Assembly (NCBI GenBank): GCA_004367505.1
Contig: SFCB01000242.1
Coordinates: forward strand, 1 to 48,481
DNA: 48,481 bases
Reading direction: 5' to 3'
Source: Chloroflexi bacterium OHK40
Lineage (GTDB): Bacteria > Chloroflexota > Chloroflexia > Chloroflexales > Chloroflexaceae
Below are positions 16,139 through 23,666 of the stretch, piece by piece. The number at the start of each line of letters is the position of its first letter. The stretch's first letter is position 1. The notes under the pieces were generated by a model. It saw only the letters and a list, made by a program, of their open reading frames with translations. It had not been told where the DNA came from and searched no databases. Both the position numbers and the translations under genes were made by a program.

Positions 16139-19100
16139 GTGTCGCACATCCTCCTTCCACCTGCTCTGCGCCCCTTGCCTCTGGGTGCCATCCGCCCCGC
16201 TGGCTGGCTGCGTCGCCAGCTCGCCATCCAGGCCGCCGGGCTGAGTGGCCACCTCGATCAGATCTGGCCCGATGTGGCCGACAGCGCCTGGATCGGCGGC
16301 GCCGCCGAGGGCTGGGAGCGTGGGCCATACTGGCTCGATGGCTTCATACCCCTTGCCGTGCTCCTGGACGACCCGGAGTTGCTCCGGCGTGCCCATCACT
16401 GGGTGGAGACCATCCTCGCCCGGCAGCACGCCGATGGCTGGCTCGGCCCGCTCCACGACAGTAGCGACCCGCGCCGGCGCGCCTATGATCCGTGGCCTGT
16501 CTTCGTAGCCCTCAAGGCCCTGGCCCAGTACCAGGAGGCTACCGGCGAGCCGCGTATCATCCCCGCGATGCTCCGCTTCCTGCGTTGCCTCGCCACGCTG
16601 ATCGAGCGGCAGCCGCTCTTCGACTGGGCGCGCTTTCGCTGGGCCGACCTCGGCGTAACGCTGTGCTGGCTCTACGAGCGCACCGGCGAACCCTGGCTGC
16701 TTGAGCTCGCCCGGGCCACCTATGCCCAGAGTTTCGATTGGCAGGCCCACTTCGAGCGCTTTCCCTATCGGGAGAAGCTCACCCCCGCGCAGATCTACCC
16801 CGCCGAGCCACCCCCGGGCGTCACCTTCCGCCTGGATATGGCCTCCCACGTCGTCAACAACGCGATGGCCCTCAAGCAGCCGGCGCTCTGGTGGCGGATC
16901 AGCCACGACCCCACCGCCCGCGTGGCACCCGCGCGGATGATCGCCGCGCTCGATCGCTACCATGGCCAGGCCAGCGGTCTCTTCAGCGGTGATGAGCACC
17001 TCGCCGGGCGCAGCCCCTCTCAGGGCACCGAGCTCTGCGCCGTCGTCGAGTTGATGTTCTCTCTTGAGTGCCTCATCGCCATTCTGGGCGACCCCGCTAT
17101 GGCCGATCGGCTGGAGCAACTGGCCTGGAACGCGCTGCCCGCCACCTTCTCCCCCGACATGTGGACCCATCAGTACGTGCAGCAGGCCAACCAGGTGCGC
17201 TGCGCCCACGCGCCCGAGCGGGTCTATACCAATAATGGCCCCGACGCCAACTGTTTTGGCCTGGAGCCCAACTATGGCTGCTGCACGGCCAATATGCACC
17301 AGGGCTGGCCAAAGTTCGCCGCGCACCTGTGGATGGCGACTCCGGACGGGGGTCTGGCCGCCGTAGCCTATGCGCCCTGCGCGCTCGTCGCTCCGGTTGG
17401 CGCTCAGTCGGTGTGCGTGACGGTGACGACCGACTACCCCTTCGACGAGCGCGTGGAGCTCACCGTAGCCTGCGATGAACCAGCCGACTTCCCGCTGCTG
17501 CTGCGCATCCCCGCGTGGGCCAGTGGCGCCACAGTGGCGCTGGCCGGCGAGGAGGCCAGGCCGGCCGCGCCCGGTACCTTCCACCGGATTGCCCGCACCT
17601 GGGTGGGCCGCGAGCAGCTCACTCTGCGCCTCCCCATGGCCCCACGCCTGCGACAGGGCTTCAACGGGAGCGTCACTGTCGAGCGCGGGCCGCTCGTCTA
17701 CGCGCTGCCCGTGGGCGAGGAGTGGCGCCCGGTACCGCCACGCACGCGCTCCGGGCCTACCAGCGATCCGCGCGTGGCCCACGATTTCGAGGTGCACCCG
17801 ACGACGCCATGGGCCTACGGTCTGCTGCTCGATCCCGCGCGGCCCGAGGCGCACCTGCGCTTTGAACGTCGCCCGCTCGGGCGGCTGCCTTTCTCACCGG
17901 ATGGTTCGCCGGTCGTGGCCCGGGCTCGTGGCCGTGCCGTACCTGGCTGGCAGATCGAGCGCGGCGCTGCTGCCCCACCACCCGCCGCCCCCGTCGCCAC
18001 CGGGCCCGAGGTCGATCTCACGCTGATCCCCTACGGGTGCACGAATCTCCGTGTGACCGAGCTGCCTCTCGTTTCCGCGACCGCCAACACCGGAGGTGCC
18101 GCGATGCTATTTGCCCATGCCGCCGCGCCAGGCGGCCAGACCCTCGACGCCGAGACGATCGCTGCGACCCTGCACCACGGCCTGGCCGGCCGGCTGAGTG
18201 GCGCGCGGGTGCTCGTGCTCATCCCCGACCACACCCGCACGTTGCCACTCCCCCACCTCTTCCGCTTGCTCGTCGAGGAGCTCCACGACGCTCGTGAACT
18301 CAACTTCATGGTTGCCCTGGGCACCCATCCCCCGCTCAGCGAGCCCGAACTCTGCCGGCTCGTCGGGATCAGCGCGGAAGAGCGCGCGGGTCGCTACCGT
18401 CACGTGGGGCTGTGGAACCACCAGTGGGACTCCCCCGAGGCGCTCGTTCAGCTCGGCGTCTTGCCGCGCGAGCGCATCCAGGCCCTTGCCGGCCCGCTCT
18501 GGCATCCTTCCCTCGGGGGTGATGTGCCCGTGCGGATCAACCGGGCCGCGCTCGAAGCCGACCAGATCCTGATCGTCGGGCCGACCTTCCCGCACGAGGT
18601 GATCGGCTTCTCGGGCGGCGCCAAGTACCTCTTCCCCGGTATCTCCGGCCCCGAGCTGATCCACGTCACCCACTGGCTCGGTGCCCTCGCCGGTGTCCCG
18701 GCGATCATCGGGTTCGCCGACACACCCGTGCGCGATGTTGTCCACGCCGCCGCCGAGCTCCTGCCGACGCCGATCACGCTCGTGAGCATGGTCGTGGTCG
18801 GAACCGGCCTGGCCGGGCTCTACGTGGGCGAGCATCGCGAGGCCTGGCGGGCCGCCGCCGAGCTCTCCGCCGAGCGCCATATTCGCTGGCTGGAACGGCC
18901 GGTGCAGCAGGTGCTCTCCTGGGCCGCGCCGATGTACGACGAGCTCTGGACAGCGGCCAAGGCCATGTACAAGCTTGAGCCCGTTATCGCCGATGGTGGC
19001 GAGCTCATTCTCTACGCGCCCCACCTCGCCACCGTGAGTCACGTCCATGGGCGCTACCTCTACGAGGTGGGCTACCACGTGCGTGACTACTTTCTGGGCC

Positions 19101-19366
19101 AGTGGGAGCGCTTCGCCCATGTGCCCCTCGGGGTACTCGCCCACAGCACGCACCTGCGGGGTGCCGGTACCTTCGTTGCTGGCGTGGAGCGGCCACGCAT
19201 CCGTGTGACGCTGGCCACGCAGCTACCCCCCGAAGACTGTGAGCGTCTCGCGCTGGGCTATCTCGACCCCGCGACGATCGACCCGGTCGCCTGGCAGGGT
19301 CGTGAGGATGAGGGCCTGCTCTTCGTTCCGAAAGCCGGCGAGATCCTCTATCGCTTGCGGCCGTAG
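16139..19366 (+). CDS. GH127-like glycosidase fused to a LarA-type nickel racemase/epimerase
   Basis: A 1075-residue two-domain protein. Residues 1 to about 645 are a GH127/DUF1680 (beta-L-arabinofuranosidase-type) barrel. E298-x-C300 (TELC) and the Cys381-Cys382 pair (YGCCTAN) match the Zn-thiolate catalytic site of the family, with E286 in DEHLAG as candidate acid/base. Residues 656-1075 form a full-length LarA-like (DUF2088) domain. D697 and R700 (DHTR), H730 (GTHPP), H819, K829 and H845 sit at the spacings of the L. plantarum nickel-pincer racemase. GTG at 16139 with AGGAG is preferred; ATG at 16058 is an alternative without SD sequence. There is no signal peptide, so it is cytoplasmic. 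The LarA half retains its own SD sequence and ATG at 18104. The cofactor genes larB, larC and larE are not in the window. Confidence 0.88.
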   Translation: MSHILLPPALRPLPLGAIRPAGWLRRQLAIQAAGLSGHLDQIWPDVADSAWIGGAAEGWERGPYWLDGFIPLAVLLDDPELLRRAHHWVETILARQHADGWLGPLHDSSDPRRRAYDPWPVFVALKALAQYQEATGEPRIIPAMLRFLRCLATLIERQPLFDWARFRWADLGVTLCWLYERTGEPWLLELARATYAQSFDWQAHFERFPYREKLTPAQIYPAEPPPGVTFRLDMASHVVNNAMALKQPALWWRISHDPTARVAPARMIAALDRYHGQASGLFSGDEHLAGRSPSQGTELCAVVELMFSLECLIAILGDPAMADRLEQLAWNALPATFSPDMWTHQYVQQANQVRCAHAPERVYTNNGPDANCFGLEPNYGCCTANMHQGWPKFAAHLWMATPDGGLAAVAYAPCALVAPVGAQSVCVTVTTDYPFDERVELTVACDEPADFPLLLRIPAWASGATVALAGEEARPAAPGTFHRIARTWVGREQLTLRLPMAPRLRQGFNGSVTVERGPLVYALPVGEEWRPVPPRTRSGPTSDPRVAHDFEVHPTTPWAYGLLLDPARPEAHLRFERRPLGRLPFSPDGSPVVARARGRAVPGWQIERGAAAPPPAAPVATGPEVDLTLIPYGCTNLRVTELPLVSATANTGGAAMLFAHAAAPGGQTLDAETIAATLHHGLAGRLSGARVLVLIPDHTRTLPLPHLFRLLVEELHDARELNFMVALGTHPPLSEPELCRLVGISAEERAGRYRHVGLWNHQWDSPEALVQLGVLPRERIQALAGPLWHPSLGGDVPVRINRAALEADQILIVGPTFPHEVIGFSGGAKYLFPGISGPELIHVTHWLGALAGVPAIIGFADTPVRDVVHAAAELLPTPITLVSMVVVGTGLAGLYVGEHREAWRAAAELSAERHIRWLERPVQQVLSWAAPMYDELWTAAKAMYKLEPVIADGGELILYAPHLATVSHVHGRYLYEVGYHVRDYFLGQWERFAHVPLGVLAHSTHLRGAGTFVAGVERPRIRVTLATQLPPEDCERLALGYLDPATIDPVAWQGREDEGLLFVPKAGEILYRLRP
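18092..18106 (+). promoter_or_regulatory. Internal SD sequence and in-frame ATG for the LarA domain
   Basis: GGAGGT at 18092-18097 lies six bases before an in-frame ATG at 18104. Starting there gives a 420-residue product, close to a free-standing LarA (about 424). The GH127 domain ends around 18070 with the usual LIPYGCTNLRVTE segment, so the join spans about ten codons of former spacer. Both the fusion and a separate LarA could be translated. Confidence 0.65.
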
Positions 19367-19496
19367 CGGAGGGTGCCTCGCCAGGCGTGCCCATCCAGAT
19401 CCGCCACGTCGAGGGTACTCGCCGGGGGCGATGGCGTCGCGCTGATGCAGCCCTGCACTCCAACCTTCGTCCGGCAATCGTTCCAGGAGTTCCCCC

Positions 19497-20987
19497 ATGC
19501 CCAGCGTCCCACTCGCCGAAGCGGAGCTCCCGCTCGTGCTCACAATCGATATCGGCTCGTCCTCGGCGCGCGTGTTGCTCTACGATCACCAGGGCCGTCA
19601 GGTGGCGGGCCTGGGCGCCACCGAGCGCTACCAGCTGCGCGCCTCCCACGATGGCGCATCCGAAGACGATCCGGAGGAGGCCCTGGCCCGTCTCTCGCGC
19701 TGCCTCGACGCAACGATGGCGCAGCTTGGTCCGGCCGCCGAGCGGATCGCCGCCGTCGCCGTGGCCACGATCGCCTCGACGCTCCTTGGCCTCGACCAGG
19801 ACGGCGCGCCGCTGACGCCGGTCTTCACCTACGCCGACACGCGCAACACCACTGATGCCGCTAGCCTGCGCGAGCGCCTCGATGAGGCCGAGGTCCACGA
19901 GCGTACCGGCTGTATGCTCCGCAGCGCCTACTGGCCGGCGCGCCTCGCGTGGCTACGCCGCAGCCGTCCGGCCCTAGTGGCCCGGGTGGCCCGCTGGGCC
20001 ACGCTGGGCGACTATCTGGAGCAGCGTCTGTTTGGGCGCGGGCGGGCCAGCCTCTCGGTGGCCTCGTGGACCGGCCTGCTCAGCCGGCGCGAGCTCATAT
20101 GGGACGGACCGCTCCTGGCCGCGCTCGGGGTCGCGCTGGAGCAACTGCCGCCCCTCGCCGATGTCGATGAGCCACTGCAAGGGCTGCTCCCGGCCTTCGC
20201 CACCCGCTGGCCCGCGCTGCGGGCGGTGCCGTGGCTCCCCGCTATCGGCGATGGCGCCGCCGCCAACCTCGGGAGCGGCTGCACCGGCCCCGGGCAGGTC
20301 GCCCTCACGGTGGGCACGACCGGGGCCCTCCGCGTCGTCACGCCCGGGGTGGCGCGCGTCCCGGCGGGCCTCTGGGTCTACCGGGTCGATCGGGGGGCGG
20401 CCCTGCTCGGGGGCGCCACGAGCGAGGGTGGCAACCTGGCCGGCTGGCTATCCCGCACCTTGCGCCTCGGCGAGCCCGCCGTGGTTGAGCGGGAGGTGCT
20501 GGCGGTGCCGCCGGATGGCCACGGGCTCACGGTGCTGCCCTTCATCGCGGGGGAGCGCAGCCCCGGCTGGGCGGGCAACGCGCGGGCCACCATCCACGGA
20601 ATCACGCTGGGGACCACCCCGGCGGAGATCGTGCGGGCGAGCCTGGAGGCGGTTGCGTACCGTTTTGCGCTGATCGCCGCCGGGTTGGAGGCGAGCGGCG
20701 TGGCCCTGGAGGGGCTGGTGGCGAGCGGCGGCGCGCTCCTGGCCTCGCCGGTCTGGCCACAGATCATCGCCGATGCGATCGGACGCCCCCTGACGCTCTC
20801 GGCTGAGACCGAGGCGACCAGTCGCGGTGTGGCGCTGCTCGCGCTACGGGCGCTTGGCCTGATCCCCGGCCTCGATGCGCTACCGGCGGCGCTCGGCGCT
20901 CGCTTCGACCCCGACCCGGCGGTCCACGCCGTCTATCAGGGCGCCATCGCCCGGCAGCGGGAGCTCTACACCCTGCTCGTGGCCTGA
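19497..20987 (+). CDS. FGGY-family carbohydrate kinase (gluconokinase-like)
   Basis: A 496-residue FGGY kinase. The N-terminal phosphate-1 motif is LTIDIGSSSARVLLYD. The catalytic base is the Asp in AIGDGAAANLGSG, followed by the adenosine-binding LTVGTTGALRVV and GGATSEGGN stretches and the C-terminal GLVASGGALLASPVW. The overall pattern resembles FGGY gluconate/sugar-acid kinases more than glycerol or xylulose kinases. ATG at 19497 is preceded by AGGAG. It follows the GH127-LarA gene by 130 bases. A sugar-acid phosphorylation step after LarA epimerisation is the favoured reading, but the substrate is inferred. Confidence 0.9.
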   Translation: MPSVPLAEAELPLVLTIDIGSSSARVLLYDHQGRQVAGLGATERYQLRASHDGASEDDPEEALARLSRCLDATMAQLGPAAERIAAVAVATIASTLLGLDQDGAPLTPVFTYADTRNTTDAASLRERLDEAEVHERTGCMLRSAYWPARLAWLRRSRPALVARVARWATLGDYLEQRLFGRGRASLSVASWTGLLSRRELIWDGPLLAALGVALEQLPPLADVDEPLQGLLPAFATRWPALRAVPWLPAIGDGAAANLGSGCTGPGQVALTVGTTGALRVVTPGVARVPAGLWVYRVDRGAALLGGATSEGGNLAGWLSRTLRLGEPAVVEREVLAVPPDGHGLTVLPFIAGERSPGWAGNARATIHGITLGTTPAEIVRASLEAVAYRFALIAAGLEASGVALEGLVASGGALLASPVWPQIIADAIGRPLTLSAETEATSRGVALLALRALGLIPGLDALPAALGARFDPDPAVHAVYQGAIARQRELYTLLVA

Positions 20988-21080
20988 GCACGCGGCGCCG
21001 TAGCCGTCCGCCGCTGCTCGCATACGCCGGGACGCTGCGTACCCCATCGACGACGTGCCCCAGAAGCACTACCGTTCCCT

Positions 21081-22565
21081 TTAGAGCCGGTCCAGGTCGG
21101 CCAGGATCGCCCCGGCCCGCTCGGCGACCGCCGCGCGTTCGGCCGCACTCAGGCGGGCCAGGCCCAGCACCGCTGGCCCGAGGCGCGGGTTGGCGCGCAG
21201 CCGGATCTCATTGGCGCTCAGAAAGTGCCAGTAGAGCGTATTGAAGGGGCACGCGTCGTCGCCTACCCGCGCCTTTCGGTCGTAGCGGCAGCCGGCGCAG
21301 TAGTCGCTCATCTTGCCGATGTAGGCCGCGCTGGCGATGTAGGGCTTCGTCGCTACAACTCCGCCATCGGCATTCAGGCCCATGCCGATCACGTTCGGCG
21401 CCACGACCCACTCGTAGGCGTCGATGTAGCACTCCAGGAACCAGCTGTTCAGCTCCTGGGGGCGCACCCCGGCGAGCATGGCGAAGTTGCACAGCAGCAT
21501 CAGCCGCTCGATGTGGTGGGTGTAGCCGCTCGCCAGCACGCGCCGGATGGCGTGGGCCATGCAGCGCATCCCGGTCGCGCCGCTCCAGTACCACGCCGGC
21601 AGCGGCCGTTCGGCGCCCCAGGCGTTGGCCTCCCGCAGGCCGGGCATGAGCTCCCAGTAGCGGTAGTAGATGTACTCGCGCCAGCCGACAATCTGTCGCA
21701 CGAAGCCTTCGGTTGAGGCCAGGGGCGCGGCGCCCGCGTAGTAGGCCGCCTCGGCCGCGCGGCAGACCTCCAGCGGCTCCAGCAGGCCGATGTTCAGCAG
21801 CGGCGAGAGCAGCGAGTGGAACAACACCCCGTGCTCGGCGCTCATCGCGTCCTCGAAGGGCCCGAAATCTGGGAGCCGCCGCGCAACGAAGTCGTCCAGG
21901 GCTGCCAGGGCCTGCGCCCGCGTCACCGGCAGGTCGAACCCGTCCGTCGAGCCGATCGCGTTCGGGCAGAGCGCCTCGACATCGGCCATGGCCGCCAGGG
22001 TGAGCTCGTCCGGCGCAAAGCTGGGCGGAGGCGGCACCGGCCGCCCATCGTAGCGCCGGCGGTTCTCGTGGTCCAGGTTCCAGACGCCGCCCTCGGGCCC
22101 GCCCGTGCCATCCAGCAGCAGGCCGGCACGGTGCCGCAGCTCCCGGTAGAAGGGCTCCATGAGTTTCGGTGAGCGGGCGGGTGGCATCTGCTCCACCAGA
22201 AACATGCGATTGGGCAGCACCTCGACGCTCACGCCGAGCACGTCGCCCAGGGTGGCCTGCATGGCCCGTGTGTCGTACTCGGCTGCGGCCATGCACACGA
22301 GCCGGGTAACGCCGTAGGCGGCCAGATGGTCGCGCAGGCCTGTTACGAAATCCGGGGCCTGGCGCAGATCCACCTCGTACCCGGCGGCTCGGAGCTCACC
22401 GGCGAAGTGGCGCATCGCGGCGAGCAGGAGCGCGAGCTTCCGCTTGTGGTAGGGACGCTGGCGCAGACGGCCGAGCGACTCGATCAGCACCACGCGGCGG
22501 CCGGCGGCGAGGCCAGGGTGGTGCGGGGTGAGCTGGTCGCCGAGGATCCAGAGGGAGGTGCTCAT
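21081..22565 (-). CDS. FeS-type bacterial cryptochrome/(6-4) photolyase (PhrB-like)
   Basis: A 494-residue deoxyribodipyrimidine photolyase-related protein (FeS-BCP/CryPro class). The N-terminal domain (LWILGDQLTPHHP) and the C-terminal block VGWREYIYYRYW with KPYIASAAYIGKMSDYC are diagnostic. Cys335, Cys423, Cys426 and Cys439 have exactly the spacing of the [4Fe-4S] ligands reported for Agrobacterium PhrB (350, 438, 441, 454). It should bind FAD and repair (6-4) photoproducts using light, which suits a sunlit organism. It lies downstream of a small J-domain gene on the same strand and has a poor SD sequence. It ends convergent with the FGGY kinase. Confidence 0.93.
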   Translation of the reverse strand: MSTSLWILGDQLTPHHPGLAAGRRVVLIESLGRLRQRPYHKRKLALLLAAMRHFAGELRAAGYEVDLRQAPDFVTGLRDHLAAYGVTRLVCMAAAEYDTRAMQATLGDVLGVSVEVLPNRMFLVEQMPPARSPKLMEPFYRELRHRAGLLLDGTGGPEGGVWNLDHENRRRYDGRPVPPPPSFAPDELTLAAMADVEALCPNAIGSTDGFDLPVTRAQALAALDDFVARRLPDFGPFEDAMSAEHGVLFHSLLSPLLNIGLLEPLEVCRAAEAAYYAGAAPLASTEGFVRQIVGWREYIYYRYWELMPGLREANAWGAERPLPAWYWSGATGMRCMAHAIRRVLASGYTHHIERLMLLCNFAMLAGVRPQELNSWFLECYIDAYEWVVAPNVIGMGLNADGGVVATKPYIASAAYIGKMSDYCAGCRYDRKARVGDDACPFNTLYWHFLSANEIRLRANPRLGPAVLGLARLSAAERAAVAERAGAILADLDRL

Positions 22566-22667
22566 TGGGCAGGCCGGGCGGAGGGATCGCGCACGCTGGC
22601 AAAGGCGCGGGTAGGCTGGTTGCCGAAGGTCGTCATGGTGCAGGCCAGGGAAGAGGGTGCGAACGAT

Positions 22668-23114
22668 CTAGCTGGAGATCCGGTCGAGGGCGGCGTTCCA
22701 GGCCTTCATGCGTTCCGGGTCGCCGCCGAGATCGGGGTGGTGCAGGCGAGCCATGGCCTTGCGGATGGCGTTGATCTCATCGTCGCTGATCTGGCCGGTG
22801 AGGCCCGTGATATCGATCGGCGGGCGCTCGCCCCCGGGCTCGGCGCTCAGGCCGGCCTCGAGCCGCTGAGCGCGGGCCCGCCACTGGTCGCGCTCGAGGG
22901 CCAGGCTGGTGTTCTCGCGCATCGTCTCGGTGAGCGTGGCGACCATCTTGGCGTGGGCGCGCTGGGCCTCATTCGCCGACGCGAGGGCCTTCTCAAGCTG
23001 CCGGCGCAGGCTCCGGCAGAGGGCCTGCGCCTCGGCAAGCTCGCGCCGAAGCAGGTCGTAATCCCGCTGGGTAAAGCCCTCGATCGTTGGGGGCAGGTCA
23101 TCCGGCTGTAACAC
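22668..23114 (-). CDS. Coiled-coil protein with C-terminal J-like domain
   Basis: A 148-residue protein. Residues about 20-90 form an Arg/Glu/Ala-rich coiled coil. The C-terminus (SDDEINAIRKAMARLHHPDL then GGDPERMKAWNAALD) is a short J-like segment with the HPD tripeptide that normally stimulates DnaK ATPase. Helix I of a standard J domain is short or missing. GTG at 23114 is chosen because AGGAGG lies six bases upstream; the frame extending to 23189 lacks support. A TATACT box at 23195-23190 could be its -10 element. It may recruit DnaK to an unknown partner; the partner is not apparent from the context. Confidence 0.75.
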   Translation of the reverse strand: MLQPDDLPPTIEGFTQRDYDLLRRELAEAQALCRSLRRQLEKALASANEAQRAHAKMVATLTETMRENTSLALERDQWRARAQRLEAGLSAEPGGERPPIDITGLTGQISDDEINAIRKAMARLHHPDLGGDPERMKAWNAALDRISS

Positions 23115-23292
23115 GCACTTCCTCCTGGCCCGCTGCCTGGCGCGCGGATCGGGGCGGCACAGCGGGGCGGCGTTTGGGGCGCAAAGCATAGTATACCGGC
23201 TTCGATTGTCCGGCGCTAGGGTCGCTGGAGCGGATCGGCCGAAGGACGGAATTGTGGGACGAGAGCCGGTTGATGCGCCGGAACATGTGGAA

Positions 23293-23314
23293 GCGGCTGC
23301 CTTTCGGCAGCCGC
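23293..23314. other. 9-bp perfect hairpin (GAAA loop on the minus strand)
   Basis: GCGGCTGCC (23293-23301) pairs with GGCAGCCGC (23306-23314). The loop is TTTC on the plus strand and GAAA, a GNRA tetraloop, on the minus strand. It is not followed by a T-tract on either strand, so it is not an obvious terminator. Confidence 0.5.
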
Positions 23315-23604
23315 GTGGGGGTGTGAGGGGAGCGACAGTGGGGAATTAGTGGAGAAGTGGTTCGGCCTGTCTGTCGCTTCAGTGCCGAACTCTGTGAGAA
23401 GTATAACAAGGTTCGCCTGCCCCTGCCATCAGCCTTTAGTCCTATCTCGCCCTCGCCCCTGGGAGGGAGACATTCCAGCTCATGCCTCTGCGCTGAGCGG
23501 GGGCGGTAAGGCCGTGGAGCAGGTGCCGGACCACCGGCGGTCGCCAGGCCCCACTGAGTATTGAGGTTCTGTGGGCAAGGAACGCGGCGGCAGAGTGCCG
23601 CGTG

Positions 23605-23613
23605 TGGTACAAT
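23605..23613 (+). promoter_or_regulatory. Extended -10 promoter element before recN
   Basis: TG-G-TACAAT forms an extended -10 box at 23605-23613, 54 bases before the recN ATG. No good -35 box is visible, as expected for extended -10 promoters. The same TGnTAxAAT pattern precedes polA at 47385-47393. Confidence 0.5.
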
Positions 23614-23666
23614 GCGAAAGCGAGTCTCTTTCCGCTCGGATGTGCGAGGCAGCCACCGTCCAGCCT

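Larger units (their letters stand above)
23115..23666. other. Intergenic region upstream of recN, no gene seen
   Basis: These 552 bases separate the divergent J-protein and recN genes. Features are TATACT at 23195-23190 (minus), a 9-bp perfect hairpin at 23293-23314, AGTATA at 23400-23405 that reads TATACT on the minus strand, and the extended -10 box before recN at 23605-23613. Open frames here have no recognisable product. A small RNA on the minus strand between 23400 and 23290 is conceivable. Confidence 0.4.

Noticed and set aside
16076-17854. 592-codon minus-strand frame opposite the GH127 domain
   Set aside because: No recognisable domain; the plus strand carries conserved glycosidase residues.
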